Assembly (NCBI RefSeq): GCF_001747095.1
Contig: NZ_MDGP01000001.1
Coordinates: 3,207,001-3,271,000 of the forward strand
Source of the DNA: Roseivirga sp. 4D4
Lineage (GTDB): Bacteria > Bacteroidota > Bacteroidia > Cytophagales > Cyclobacteriaceae
Length of the DNA stretch: 64,000 nt
Direction: 5' to 3'
This document shows, one piece after another, positions 9,169-18,902 of the stretch (position 1 is its first letter; every line of letters starts with the position of its first letter). A program made the translations under genes and the position numbers. Below the pieces are notes generated by a model that saw only the letters and a list, made by a program, of their open reading frames with translations, was not told the DNA's origin and did no database searches.

Positions 9169-10164
9169 TTAGTAACGGTATCTTGGAGTCCTTATGATAT
9201 TTCGTCCAAGATTTCTTACTCTAGTTTTTGACTTGAAGGTGTAAATGAGCATAATTTCCTGAGAAGTTGGCTCCTTACTTTGCCTGTCTGTCAAAACAAT
9301 GTCAACTGCATATGCTAACGATAAACTCCTGTCTTTTAGTACTTTATAGCCAATCATAGCCGAAGCCGATTCTGATTGTCTATAAGATACCCCACCCCAT
9401 AATTGGTCTCTAAAACGACCAATAACACTTAAATCCCAGTTGTAGGAATCGAACCCTACAGATCTAAGTAATAAAGTTGGAGTGATTGTGAGTTCAGGAG
9501 TAACCGCGTAGTCATACCCTGCTGTCAAATAGTAGTGTCGAAGTAATTGATTGGCTATTTGATCCTGACCGAAGTCGAATTCGGGTTGAATTAAGTGATT
9601 TGTACTGAAACCACCAAAAAAATTTCCATTTCTATAAAGAATTCCTACCCCTAAATCTGGACGTAATTGAGACTCTTTGCCTGTTAGATTACCTACTCCA
9701 TCTCTGGGATCGACTACCACAATTTCATCAAAATCTATACTGCTTGAAAACATCCCTGCCTTCAAACCTATACTCAACGAAGCCCCATTGGGGAGGCTAA
9801 GGAAATAAGAACCTGAAATCTGGAACTCTAAATTGGACGAGGGTCCTAGGTTATCATTAACTACATGAAAGCCCAAACCACCATTCCAAAACTTTGAACT
9901 GGTATTGTAGCTAATCATCTGAGTGCTTGGCGCACCACCACTATTGATGGTTCCATCATAGCCAAACCATTGTGACCTGTGAATGGCTGTGAGTGTATTA
10001 CCGTTTGAGAGACCAGCGAATGCCGGATTATAATATAACTGATTAAACATGTAATGAGTGAACTGCGCATCTTGTTGCGCGCGTAAACTCAAATGACAAC
10101 ATAAGCATAGAAGTGTTAGCAGAAAGGCTCTTGTCATAATGTGGTAACGCGAAATAGCTTTCAT
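9169..10164 (-). CDS. PorP/SprF family type IX secretion outer-membrane protein
   Basis: Outer-membrane beta-barrel protein of the PorP/SprF family, which helps place or anchor type IX cargo or gliding adhesins at the surface. A Sec signal peptide ends at LRAQQ, followed by the family hallmark QDAQFTHYMFNQLYYNPAFAG-type opening (quoted here as a motif) and repeated beta strands such as GGLGFHVVNDNLGPSSN, LSIGLKAGMF and LRPDLGVGILYR. Length 331 residues. The ATG at 10164 gives nine residues before a second Met at 10137; the second makes a shorter, more typical signal peptide. It lies directly upstream of gldKLMN in the same direction, a common arrangement. SprF, PorP and other paralogues cannot be separated by eye. 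Confidence 0.88.
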   Translation of the reverse strand: MKAISRYHIMTRAFLLTLLCLCCHLSLRAQQDAQFTHYMFNQLYYNPAFAGLSNGNTLTAIHRSQWFGYDGTINSGGAPSTQMISYNTSSKFWNGGLGFHVVNDNLGPSSNLEFQISGSYFLSLPNGASLSIGLKAGMFSSSIDFDEIVVVDPRDGVGNLTGKESQLRPDLGVGILYRNGNFFGGFSTNHLIQPEFDFGQDQIANQLLRHYYLTAGYDYAVTPELTITPTLLLRSVGFDSYNWDLSVIGRFRDQLWGGVSYRQSESASAMIGYKVLKDRSLSLAYAVDIVLTDRQSKEPTSQEIMLIYTFKSKTRVRNLGRNIIRTPRYRY

Positions 10165-10228
10165 TTATTTAAACCGCGCGAATATATTACAACAAAACTA
10201 GCAAGAGCCCTTATAGGTTTCGCTAATC

Positions 10229-11005
10229 TTAAAGTTTGTTCGCCTTCTTAATGTATAACTCCAACGCTCCAGTCATGGAAGGAGCATTTGGTTGTGGTGC
10301 TTCAATATCCAAAACCAAATCAGCTTCTTTTGCCGCTTTAGCTGTTGTAGGGCCAAATACTGCGATACGAGTATCATTCTGTTTGAAGTCTGGGAAATTC
10401 ACGAAAAGTGAATTGATACCACTAGGACTGTAGAATGCAATGATGTCATAGTAGACATTATCTAAGTCTGACAAATCACTCGCTACAGTCTCGTAAATGA
10501 CCGCTTCAGAATATTCGTAACCACTGTCTTTCAAAAAGTTCGGGATATCATCCTTGCGAATATTAGAACATGGGAATAAATACTTCTCGTTCTTATGCTT
10601 TTTCAGGATCTCAATAAGATCTTCAGCCGTTCTTGAGCCAGTGAATATTTTTCTCTTTCTAACAACGATATACTTCTGGAGATAATTAGCTGTCTGCTCA
10701 GAAATACAGAAGTATTTCATATCAGCTGGAATATCCACCTTCAAGTCGTTACAAATGGCAAAGAAATGATCAACAGCGTTACGACTGGTAAAAATAATAG
10801 CCGTATGCTTTAGAATATCAATCTTTTGCTTTCTAAACTCTTTAGCTGCGATAGGATCTACCTGAATGAAAGGTCGAAAGTCAACCTTAATTCCGTACTT
10901 ATCTGCAAGTTTATAATATGGTGATTTCGGATCAGACGGTTTTGGCTGAGATACAAGCAAACTCTTGACTTCTTTCAGCCTCTCCTCAATGATGCTATTA
11001 GACAT
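10229..11005 (-). CDS. hemD: Uroporphyrinogen-III synthase (HemD)
   Basis: Cytosolic enzyme that closes linear hydroxymethylbilane with inversion of ring D to give uroporphyrinogen III, the branch point for haem and other tetrapyrroles. The 258-residue sequence has the two-lobed family pattern: IIFTSRNAVDHFFAI (about residues 90-104), a first-domain return around YFCISEQTANYL, then TAEDLIEILKKH, KYLFPCSNIRKDDIP, YETVASD, IAFYSPSGINSLF and a C-terminal IAVFGPTTAKAAKEA. HemD is poorly conserved, but these match Bacteroidota members. It follows the DUF4271 gene by 33 bases on the same strand; DUF4271-hemD adjacency is common in this phylum. Confidence 0.92.
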   Translation of the reverse strand: MSNSIIEERLKEVKSLLVSQPKPSDPKSPYYKLADKYGIKVDFRPFIQVDPIAAKEFRKQKIDILKHTAIIFTSRNAVDHFFAICNDLKVDIPADMKYFCISEQTANYLQKYIVVRKRKIFTGSRTAEDLIEILKKHKNEKYLFPCSNIRKDDIPNFLKDSGYEYSEAVIYETVASDLSDLDNVYYDIIAFYSPSGINSLFVNFPDFKQNDTRIAVFGPTTAKAAKEADLVLDIEAPQPNAPSMTGALELYIKKANKL

Positions 11006-11038
11006 ATACTTCCCTACTTTTTACCCGAATTTGGCGTG

Positions 11039-11743
11039 TTACGTCAGTAATTTAATCCCTACAATAGCAGGGATGATTTCTGTGCTGCAAAGGTAAGAAA
11101 ATATATATAACTTACTATAAAGCTTGAGTTGTTCTAGCTTTAGATAAATGTTTAACGATCTGTAAAGCAAATAGATGAGGGTGACAATGATTATCCCATT
11201 AATCAGGATTTGAGGTATCATAAAATTGCTATAAATGACAACCGTGCAAACCAAAGTCACGGCCAGTACAAAGCAGTTGTTAAGGCTTTGTACTTCCTGA
11301 AAGTGACGACTTGTTGAAGCGGGAAGGTTGAATAGCACTCCCACTAAGGCTATGAACAAATATTTTATCAGGAATATAAGTTGAAATGAGGCCGTTACCC
11401 CAAGCCAAATTAACAAGCCTGCCCAAAAACCGGTGGGAATCAGCCAACTGACGAATGCTGCCTCCCCTATCTGATTCAAGCCATAAATCAGTATCAATAG
11501 CACAAAACTGAGTGAGGCAGAAAGAATCAATGTGAAATAAAAGCTCTCGGTACTTAACAACCGAAGATTGGAACCAAACTCATCTTTCAACTTGAAGTTT
11601 AAGAACTTGGAGAAGTCGTATGTCGCAGCAAACATTTTTGGAAACACTATTCTTGATACCGCATATGTTGCCAGTAGAAGTAAGGAAATCGTGATGGCAA
11701 TGTCCCTAAACAATGCTGGCGAAATGTCAATAGTGCCTTCCAT
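11039..11743 (-). CDS. DUF4271 family integral membrane protein
   Basis: A 234-residue membrane protein of unknown function, assigned to DUF4271 from its overall pattern and its place directly before hemD. About six or seven hydrophobic helices are visible: IAITISLLLLATYAV, FYFTLILSASLSFVLL, WLIPTGFWAGLLIWLG, LIFLIKYLFIALVGVLF, CFVLAVTLVCTVVIY and INGIIIVTLIYLLY. No catalytic motif was seen. Its ATG lies one base after the stop of the Omp85-type gene, so translation is probably coupled and the order barrel protein-DUF4271-hemD is one transcript. Confidence 0.85.
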   Translation of the reverse strand: MEGTIDISPALFRDIAITISLLLLATYAVSRIVFPKMFAATYDFSKFLNFKLKDEFGSNLRLLSTESFYFTLILSASLSFVLLILIYGLNQIGEAAFVSWLIPTGFWAGLLIWLGVTASFQLIFLIKYLFIALVGVLFNLPASTSRHFQEVQSLNNCFVLAVTLVCTVVIYSNFMIPQILINGIIIVTLIYLLYRSLNIYLKLEQLKLYSKLYIFSYLCSTEIIPAIVGIKLLT

Positions 11744-11744
11744 T

Positions 11745-13505
11745 TTAAAAGTGGGTGGTATACCCGAAATGAATTCTTGATTGGTTAAAGTCTAAACCTC
11801 CTGAACTATCTGAAGTCCCTAGGGCATAAACAAAGTTAAAGATACCATTGCTAGTTGAAAAGTTAATGCCCGCACCCAAACCTAATGCAAATTCATTCTT
11901 GTCGCCCACACGATCCACAATGTCACTTCTGATAACACCGAAGTCTGTGAAAACCGACAAGTATGAAGACCCATCAAAAAACACCCGAGATTCAACTGTT
12001 GAATAGGCATAGGCTGTAGCAAAAAAGAAATTCTCACTAAAGCCACGGATAGTATTGAGTCCTCCCAATCGATAGGCGTCATTTTGAAAAAGTTGATCAT
12101 TGGAAAGGAAGCCAGCGTCCATACCGGTATATAGTATCAATCGCTGGCTGACAGGCAAATAATTGCTCAAGCGAAGATCGTACTGGTACTGCAAGGTTTT
12201 GAGGTCTACTCCCTGATAAATCTCAGACGGTAAATCGATATTCTGTTCAATGACCTTATTGCCTACCGATGCCGAAGCACTGAAACGAAAACCTCGTTTT
12301 GGTAAGAAGGCATCATCCAAGCGATCAAAGTTCATACTGAGCCCGTAACGTGTTAGTCCAAAGTCAACGATATCAGGTAAGCTGGTCGCGTTAGCAAACT
12401 GTGCCGTAGCCAGTAAATCAGTGTTCCGAAAATCAGTGAAAAAACTGAGCGAGCTATTGGCTCCAAGATTAAATGAGAAATTCACTCTGAAATCCCTCCG
12501 AGTGAAGGTGGTATCTTGTTTCAAAAACTCAAAGTCGGTCTCAACAGACAAAGGACTTCTGAAAATGTTAGGGTGATCATATTCCATTAAGATCGATTGG
12601 GTTTCCTCACTCAGGCGCCTCCAGTGTAAGCCAATCTTCTTTCCTGTAGCAAAAGGATTATAAAGTTCTAAATCAAACTGCCCCGTGATCAGCAATCCGT
12701 TATCCCGGCTCGTATTTGGTAAAAAACCTATGATTCCATCAATGGTATTTATAGGTCGCTTCTCCAGATCTAGCGTCACCTTAGCTTCACTATTTTGAAA
12801 GGACAAAGCAGGGCTCTTGGCCAATCGCAAATAGGGAAGTCTTCTCAGTTTACTCACAATGCCATCGACAATAGCCTGGTCATAAGGGTCTCCCATGTCT
12901 ATGCCTAAATAGGCAGTTGCAAAACGTGATTTCAATACCTTTTTTCTAGAAACATGGACCGAATCGAAACGTATCAGTGGTCCTAAGTCCAAATTCAGAG
13001 TGGCATTCAACTGGTTGGCATCTACATGCAGAGAGTCATACTTCAGCGATGCGAAAGGGTAGCCATTTCTTTCGGCATAACGAATCATACTTCCTTCAAT
13101 TTTTCGAATCGTATTCAGGTTGAACCTCTTTCCATCAAAGCGACTTTCCTTAAAGCCAGATTTCCGCAGAACATTCTGTGCTACATTGCCAGCCTTCAGA
13201 GACAACCACTCAAAGGCGGAACCTGGATCAAGCGAAGCTTCAATTCTACCATTACTTGAAACAATCGTATCAACTTTGGCCAAAAGGTATCCATCCAAAT
13301 GAAGTTGATTCACTAAAGACCGGATCGTTTGAATAGCGGTTAAGGAGTCATTATGATTTTGACTATACTTATACTTTCGAATCAGTTGTTCGTATTCCGG
13401 TGCGGTCTTAATTAGCAATTCCGTCTTTTGCTGAGCAAAAGAGGAATGAAACATAAGGAAACTCAGGCCGAAAACGACCAATATGGCACAGCGAAAGCCT
13501 GACAT
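11745..13505 (-). CDS. Omp85-type outer-membrane protein (BamA/TamA family)
   Basis: Beta-barrel protein of the Omp85 superfamily. Relatives insert or translocate proteins at the outer membrane; the client of this one is unknown. A Sec signal peptide (ending HSSFAQQ) is followed by POTRA-like repeats over about residues 27-260 and a C-terminal barrel. Surface-loop landmarks are RLGGLNTIRGFSEN, the usual conserved Arg-Gly-Phe motif, and a final strand ending in Phe (FGYTTHF). At 586 residues it is much shorter than BamA (about 800), closer to a TamA-like protein. It is the promoter-proximal gene of a three-gene run with DUF4271 and hemD, and lies only 31 bases from the divergent hemW start. 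Confidence 0.85.
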   Translation of the reverse strand: MSGFRCAILVVFGLSFLMFHSSFAQQKTELLIKTAPEYEQLIRKYKYSQNHNDSLTAIQTIRSLVNQLHLDGYLLAKVDTIVSSNGRIEASLDPGSAFEWLSLKAGNVAQNVLRKSGFKESRFDGKRFNLNTIRKIEGSMIRYAERNGYPFASLKYDSLHVDANQLNATLNLDLGPLIRFDSVHVSRKKVLKSRFATAYLGIDMGDPYDQAIVDGIVSKLRRLPYLRLAKSPALSFQNSEAKVTLDLEKRPINTIDGIIGFLPNTSRDNGLLITGQFDLELYNPFATGKKIGLHWRRLSEETQSILMEYDHPNIFRSPLSVETDFEFLKQDTTFTRRDFRVNFSFNLGANSSLSFFTDFRNTDLLATAQFANATSLPDIVDFGLTRYGLSMNFDRLDDAFLPKRGFRFSASASVGNKVIEQNIDLPSEIYQGVDLKTLQYQYDLRLSNYLPVSQRLILYTGMDAGFLSNDQLFQNDAYRLGGLNTIRGFSENFFFATAYAYSTVESRVFFDGSSYLSVFTDFGVIRSDIVDRVGDKNEFALGLGAGINFSTSNGIFNFVYALGTSDSSGGLDFNQSRIHFGYTTHF

Positions 13506-13536
13506 TTATTAGGTTTGAATTTAAAATAACGAAACT

Positions 13537-14670
13537 TTGGCCGGATTATATATCCATATTCCCTTCTGCAAAAAAGCGTGTCATTATTGTGACTTTCACT
13601 TTACCCAATCGCTTGGCCAAATAGATACAATGGTAGATGCAATTGCCGATGAACTGGTGATGCAAAGCGACTTCTTAGGCCGAGATACCATTTATACCGT
13701 TTATTTCGGTGGTGGTACACCTTCGCTGCTGGAAGGCCCTCACTTAAAAAAACTAATGCGCATTATTCAGCATGAATATGCATTATCGAGCAACCCAGAG
13801 ATTACGCTTGAAGCCAATCCTGACGACCTCGATCAGGCCAAGCTTTCAACTTTCTTCGATCATGGTGTAAATAGACTGAGCATTGGCGTCCAATCATTCA
13901 ATGATGATCACCTTAAATGGATGAATCGTCAGCATACTAGTCAGCAAGCCATGGACACCTTTTATTTGGCTCGACAAGCCGGTTTCGAAAACATCAGTCT
14001 GGATTTAATCTACGCTTTGCCAAGTGACAACCATGACAACTGGCTTCGTGACCTGAAAATGATCACCACACTTCGGCCAGAGCATATTTCTTCGTACTGT
14101 TTGACAATAGAACCAAAAACGGCATTCGGCAACTGGTTGGCTAAAGGAAAGCTAAAAGCCATTGATGAAGACTTTGCGGCAGATCAGTTCGAAATACTAT
14201 TAGAGATCATGAACAAGTATGGCTATGATCAATACGAGATTTCGAATTTTGCTCAACCTGGTTATGAATCTCAACACAACAGCGCCTATTGGAAAGATGA
14301 GAAGTACTTAGGGATTGGACCTTCGGCTCACTCATATAATGGAAAATTTCGTAAAGCGAACATATCCAATAACGCCAAGTATTTGAAAGGAATAGAAGAA
14401 GGTAAAATACCCTTTGAAGTTATTACGCTTTCACCAGAAGATCAGGTCAACGAGTACATACTAACTTCTCTTAGAACCAAGTGGGGTTGTGATTTAGATT
14501 TGCTCAAGGCCAAGTACCAAGTGGACTTACTATCTATAAAGGAAAGCTACTTAGAAAGGCTTTCTCAACAGGACTTGGTCTTCGAAGACGATGGTTTCTT
14601 AGTCTTAACCGATCAGGGAAAATTGCTTGCCGATAAAATAGCTTCTGACCTCTTTATTGAGTCTGACTAA
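13537..14670 (+). CDS. hemW: Radical SAM haem chaperone HemW (HemN-like)
   Basis: HemW-type radical SAM protein; the family transfers haem to target proteins and was formerly annotated as oxygen-independent coproporphyrinogen III oxidase. The [4Fe-4S] motif CKKACHYC (Cys11, Cys15, Cys18) with GLYIHIPF just before it is the HemW pattern. YFGGGTPSLL, LEANPDD, LSIGVQSFND, SLDLIYALP, YEISNFA and HNSAYWKDEKYLGIGPSAHS follow in the expected order. At 377 residues it has the normal length. The start is TTG: an in-frame TAA at 13522 and no other candidate between leave TTG 13537 as the only start that keeps the motif, and it gives the family's usual N-terminus. Its 3' end overlaps the convergent gene by 17 bases. 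Confidence 0.93.
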   Translation: MAGLYIHIPFCKKACHYCDFHFTQSLGQIDTMVDAIADELVMQSDFLGRDTIYTVYFGGGTPSLLEGPHLKKLMRIIQHEYALSSNPEITLEANPDDLDQAKLSTFFDHGVNRLSIGVQSFNDDHLKWMNRQHTSQQAMDTFYLARQAGFENISLDLIYALPSDNHDNWLRDLKMITTLRPEHISSYCLTIEPKTAFGNWLAKGKLKAIDEDFAADQFEILLEIMNKYGYDQYEISNFAQPGYESQHNSAYWKDEKYLGIGPSAHSYNGKFRKANISNNAKYLKGIEEGKIPFEVITLSPEDQVNEYILTSLRTKWGCDLDLLKAKYQVDLLSIKESYLERLSQQDLVFEDDGFLVLTDQGKLLADKIASDLFIESD

Positions 14671-15451
14671 CAGAAGCTCTCTCCTGAATTTCCTCAATCA
14701 TTCTGTCGAAATCATCATCAGAATATTGTGGGAAGTACTGATCAAATATCTCTTTTACAAAGTCCATCTGAATACCTCCATTCACATACCTCTCAAGGAG
14801 TTTAGCATCTACTTCCTTCGATCGCTCTGGCCCCAACTCCTCATTAATCAATCCGATAATGTTTGATGAGGCACTCCATACACGTCCTAGCATTCCTGCC
14901 CTGTCGCGAGCAAAATTCTTGAACTTATAAAAGTGGAACCTATTCTCAGCGGCCAACACAGCCCCTTGGCCTTTTTTAGGGTCTAGATCTTTGGGCAAGA
15001 TATTGTAACTCATCGCCAGATCAGTCATCAATCTTTCGGCATGCTCAAGCTTCTTAATCTGGTTGTATAGTTCTGATAGGCTTGAGTAAAGCTCAAAATC
15101 AACTATATCAGTTCCTTTCTGATTTAAGGCATACTCAATAATCATAAAGTTGTATTGAGGTTCGATATATCTCCAATCATAATAGCGTGCTACTTCTCCT
15201 GCCAGAAAAAGTGAGTCCCACTCCTTCACCTTATCTCTCTGATAATCTGCAAATCGCTCGAAGGTGGTTCTGAATTCCTCAAGTTCCAACTTAAGGCCAA
15301 CGAGTACTTTTTCTTTCTCCTTGTCTATTTTGTTGTCTTCAGCATAGCTCTGAAACAGAAAAGCCAAATAGACTCCAATAAATACGATGAGCAACTCAAG
15401 CGTGAGCCACTTGGCCTTATCTCCGATCTTGAAGAGTTTACGAATGAACAT
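14654..15451 (-). CDS. Hypothetical one-helix membrane protein (DUF6090-like)
   Basis: Function not recognised. The 265-residue protein has a short basic N-terminus, one membrane helix at about residues 17-35 (LTLELLIVFIGVYLAFLFQ), then a long charged helical domain, probably partly coiled coil (EDNKIDKEKEKVLVGLKLELEEFR). The layout, with a basic lead, a helix and an immediate charged helix, resembles DUF6090 proteins common in Bacteroidota, but the match is only by general pattern. It overlaps the 3' end of convergent hemW and is divergent from the DUF721 gene across 94 bases. Confidence 0.7.
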   Translation of the reverse strand: MFIRKLFKIGDKAKWLTLELLIVFIGVYLAFLFQSYAEDNKIDKEKEKVLVGLKLELEEFRTTFERFADYQRDKVKEWDSLFLAGEVARYYDWRYIEPQYNFMIIEYALNQKGTDIVDFELYSSLSELYNQIKKLEHAERLMTDLAMSYNILPKDLDPKKGQGAVLAAENRFHFYKFKNFARDRAGMLGRVWSASSNIIGLINEELGPERSKEVDAKLLERYVNGGIQMDFVKEIFDQYFPQYSDDDFDRMIEEIQERASVSQTQ

Positions 15452-15545
15452 TGTGAACGACTTTGCAATAAATATTGACTAATTTCAATCTAATGCCAAA
15501 CGACAACCACTGAATTGGTACTTTTGGTGTCCCAAACGGAAATAA

Positions 15546-15860
15546 ATGAGACGAAGGTCGACCCAAAAAGGCAGAAAAAGTGAACCCGAAACTATCGGGA
15601 ACGCCATTGGAGAAATGCTCAAGGCCTTTCGGATAGATGGAAAATTTTACGAGACAGATCTAATCAATTCCTGGGAACGCGTAATGGGTAAGCCGATCGC
15701 ATCGAGGACATCCAAGATTTATATAAGGGACAAAAAGCTCTTCGTCCACATATCATCTGCTCCGCTGAAACATGAACTCAATATGTCTCGAGATAAGATT
15801 CTGGTGCTGTTAACCAAAGAGTTCGGACAGCCAATTGTGAATGAGGTAATTGTAAAATAG
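15546..15860 (+). CDS. DUF721 (DciA-like) protein
   Basis: Small 104-residue cytosolic protein of the DUF721 family. Some DUF721 members (DciA) load the replicative helicase, but the short Bacteroidota form is not proven to do so. Features seen: a basic N-terminal tail (RRRSTQKGRK), then IGNAIGEMLKAFRI, INSWERVMGKPIASRTSKIYI, KLFVHISSAPLKHELNM and a final hydrophobic strand (IVNEVIVK). The WxxxxG...RT and L.V..SS..L.HEL patterns are typical of the family. The ATG at 15546 follows 94 bases of divergent intergenic DNA. Confidence 0.88.
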   Translation: MRRRSTQKGRKSEPETIGNAIGEMLKAFRIDGKFYETDLINSWERVMGKPIASRTSKIYIRDKKLFVHISSAPLKHELNMSRDKILVLLTKEFGQPIVNEVIVK

Positions 15861-15880
15861 CTCCTTGACATAAAGCTAAA

Positions 15881-15911
15881 ACGTCATCCTGAAATGAATT
15901 CAGAATGACGT
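15881..15911. repeat. Extragenic hairpin repeat, copy A; possible bidirectional terminator
   Basis: A 13-bp inverted repeat with one mismatch (ACGTCATCCTGAA, five-base loop, TTCAGAATGACGT) between the convergent DUF721 and M16 genes. It shares the CGTCA..CTGAA / CAGAATGACG ends with the elements at 58055-58128 and 63765-63802, so it looks like a short member of a dispersed extragenic repeat. There is no long T-tract, so termination is uncertain. Confidence 0.6.
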
Positions 15912-15940
15912 CTGTTTACCGTTGAACTTCGGAGAATATC

Positions 15941-18790
15941 TTAGTTCTTCTTGATCTCTTGTTTTAAATCCCCCTCTTTTCTATTCTCGGGAAGTTTAAC
16001 CACTTTGATCATATTATCTTTTGTCAAATACTTGTTCGCGGCTGCAATCACTGCTTCTCTTGTAATGGCATCTGCTCTTTCATTTCCTTTAAGGATCATT
16101 TCAAAATCATCACCACTTTTGAGATAAGCACCCATCATTGCAGACCAATAACTATTTTGCTTTATGGACTCTTCAAAGTTTTGCTTACGTGCAGTGACAA
16201 TCTTCTGGAGATCCTCATCGGTAAACTCGCCATTCTTAATTTTTTCCAATTCAGTCAAAGCCGCCTGTGTTAATGCTTCCACGTTTTCCGGCTTACAAGG
16301 AAAAGAAATAGAAAAAAGAAACTGAGGTTCAGGATATTCCCGTGGTGATGCACTCGCTCCTGCGCCATATACCCCGCCCATTTCCTCACGTAAAGTCTCA
16401 ATCATCTTATTGCTTAGGATACCAGCAATGGCGTTCATCAGACCGTTGTTCTCCATGGAATAGTCATAATCACCACTGATGGTGATGTTAACCTGACTCT
16501 TTTCGTCAACGCCTACATATACGTTTTCGCTAATCTGGCCTTTTCTTACCTGAAGGCCTACATCTTTATATGACTCCTTATTATTGTTTGATGGTAGGGT
16601 GGCTATGTACTGTTCTAGCAGTGGCTTAAACGTAGTCATATCCACGTTGCCAACAAATACAAACTGAAAGTCAGCCGCATTGGCAAATCGCTCCTTGTAG
16701 ATTTCGATAGCCCTGTCTAAATCTATCTGATCAAGTTTCTCAGGGGTAGGAAACCCCACCCATGGATTGTCTTCGCCATACATGATTTCCTGCATCTGAA
16801 TCTGATATTGGAAGTCTGGGCTAGAAGTAACATTGGCATAAAGGTTTTTCGTTCTTGTCAACCAACTATTAAACGCCTTTTCATCCTTTCTAACAGAAGT
16901 GAACTTCAGGTGTAGTAGTTGCATAAAAGTCTCTAAGTCTTTGACACTAGAAAAGCCAGATATATTCTCTTCATACAAACCGATGCCAGCATTTACGGAA
17001 GCAGTTTTCCCCGTCATAAATTTCCCTAAATCCACAGAGCTGAATTCTCCAATACCCATCTGGCTCACGATTTGCCCAGCATTCTGAACTGACATAAGCT
17101 CATCAGGGTTATAGAGAGAAGCTCCACCAAAACTGAAGCCAGTCATTCTCACCTCATCGTTCTTAAAATCCGTAGGCTTTATATACACATTAACTCCATT
17201 GGACAGGGTAAGCTGGGTGATGCCAGTGGTCTCATTAGTCAATTCATCAGTAACTTTTCCAGGGCTCGGCAAAGCGGTAATCAAGGAAGTCGCAATTTTA
17301 TCTTCCACATAAGGCTTAATGCTGTTGTCATTCTTTGCATTGTCTAAAATGCTCAGTAATTCTTCTTCCGTTGGGATTTTATCCGCATCCTTGGTCTTTG
17401 CATTGATTTCTATGGTTCTGTTATCATCACGAATCCATCCTTTTACCAATTCATTGATCTCTTCCAACTTGATGGTTGGCATTACTTGCTCAAAGTACTC
17501 CAAACGCTGGGCCGGGCTTAAGAGTGAGCCGCCATTGAGGAAGTGACCTACATACTGGTTAACTATTCTCCAAGATTCCGCCTTATCCGCCTCTTTAACA
17601 TTTCTTTCATAGCTGTTTTTATACGAAGCCATTGCACGCTCTAATTCGCCCTCTGTAAATCCATAGCGCCTAACTCTCTCGTTCGCAGAAACTGCCGCTT
17701 GAAACCCTTGCTTAAATTCATCTTCTTTGACACTAACATACATTCTATAGGCAAATTTGTCTCTTCCGAGCGTTCCACCATAGCTGCTAAAACTAAACTG
17801 GAACGGAGGGTTCTCAGATTGTACCAACTCGTTTAACCTTTGGTTGATCATTCTGGAATAGAGGCCTCTTAAGACACCTTTTCTAAACGATTCGAGCGTG
17901 TTTTCAGATTGTGCCTGACCCGGGGTAATAAACTCTACAGAAATGGTATTTCCGGTAGCTTCTTCATCAGTGGCTACGGCTATTCTTGTTCCCTCAAAAT
18001 CTGGACGAGAGTAATAAACTCTTTCTTTAGGATTTTTAGGCCCTTCTATCTGGCCGAAGAATTTCTTAATGTCCATCTCCATCTGTTGAGCATCAAAATC
18101 TCCAACAGCTATTAGGCTCATTAGATCTGGTCTGTACCAGTCACGGTAAAACCGTTTGGCTGCATCATATTCGAAGTTCTCCAGTACTTCTGGCTTACCA
18201 ATTGGCAAGCGCTCAGCATATCTGGACCCCGCTAGGGTGATAGGCCAAATTTGCTGTCTCATTCTTTCGAACGCGCCTAGTCTAAGCCTCCACTCTTCCA
18301 TCACTACACCTCGCTCTTTATCTATCTCTTCATTGTCAAAAGTGGCCTGATGTGCCCAGTCACTTAGTACGGTGAGTGCTTTTCCAATATTTTCAGGATC
18401 GTCTGTTGGGATTGGAAGTATATAAACCGTTTCATCAAAACTGGTATATGCATTTAGATCCCCTCCGAATTCCAAGCCCATTTTTTGAAGGAAGTCGACC
18501 AGGTCGTTTTTCTCGAAGTTCTTGGTACCGTTAAACAGCATATGTTCAGAAAAGTGAGCCAAACCCTGTTGGTCATCATCTTCCAAAATAGAGCCCGCCT
18601 TAATGGCTAACCTGAACTCTACCCTATTTTCAGGGCGTTTATTCTCTCTTAAGTAGTAAGTAAACCCATTGTCAAGGGTTCCAATCTTTACAGATGGATC
18701 GTTTGGCAGCTCCTGAAAGCCTCTTACAGTAAGAGGTGATAACACACAGAATAGTGCGATCAGGCCAAGGAAGTATTTTGAGTTTTTCAT
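15941..18790 (-). CDS. M16 family zinc metallopeptidase (two-domain, secreted)
   Basis: Insulinase/pitrilysin-family peptidase, probably periplasmic. A Sec signal peptide is present (LIALFCVLSPLTVRG). The inverted zinc motif HxxEH is intact at His79, Glu82, His83 (LAHFSEHMLFNGT), with the downstream glutamate in KERGVVMEEWRLR near residue 160. The 949-residue length fits the fused M16 form, with an active N-terminal half and an inactive C-terminal half that starts near residue 520 (TQLTLSNGVNVYIKP). The C-terminal half has no HxxEH, as expected. Substrate unknown. It is monocistronic, with 112 bases before lspA's 3' end and an extragenic hairpin after its own stop. Confidence 0.93.
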   Translation of the reverse strand: MKNSKYFLGLIALFCVLSPLTVRGFQELPNDPSVKIGTLDNGFTYYLRENKRPENRVEFRLAIKAGSILEDDDQQGLAHFSEHMLFNGTKNFEKNDLVDFLQKMGLEFGGDLNAYTSFDETVYILPIPTDDPENIGKALTVLSDWAHQATFDNEEIDKERGVVMEEWRLRLGAFERMRQQIWPITLAGSRYAERLPIGKPEVLENFEYDAAKRFYRDWYRPDLMSLIAVGDFDAQQMEMDIKKFFGQIEGPKNPKERVYYSRPDFEGTRIAVATDEEATGNTISVEFITPGQAQSENTLESFRKGVLRGLYSRMINQRLNELVQSENPPFQFSFSSYGGTLGRDKFAYRMYVSVKEDEFKQGFQAAVSANERVRRYGFTEGELERAMASYKNSYERNVKEADKAESWRIVNQYVGHFLNGGSLLSPAQRLEYFEQVMPTIKLEEINELVKGWIRDDNRTIEINAKTKDADKIPTEEELLSILDNAKNDNSIKPYVEDKIATSLITALPSPGKVTDELTNETTGITQLTLSNGVNVYIKPTDFKNDEVRMTGFSFGGASLYNPDELMSVQNAGQIVSQMGIGEFSSVDLGKFMTGKTASVNAGIGLYEENISGFSSVKDLETFMQLLHLKFTSVRKDEKAFNSWLTRTKNLYANVTSSPDFQYQIQMQEIMYGEDNPWVGFPTPEKLDQIDLDRAIEIYKERFANAADFQFVFVGNVDMTTFKPLLEQYIATLPSNNNKESYKDVGLQVRKGQISENVYVGVDEKSQVNITISGDYDYSMENNGLMNAIAGILSNKMIETLREEMGGVYGAGASASPREYPEPQFLFSISFPCKPENVEALTQAALTELEKIKNGEFTDEDLQKIVTARKQNFEESIKQNSYWSAMMGAYLKSGDDFEMILKGNERADAITREAVIAAANKYLTKDNMIKVVKLPENRKEGDLKQEIKKN

Positions 18791-18902
18791 TGGATTGGAG
18801 TTTGATTGTAAACTATCGAATTAGTTAATATATAGCTTAAACGATAAAACGAGAAATATTTTCACTTTATTTAACGAAATATTAATACAATGAGGAGATC
18901 GT

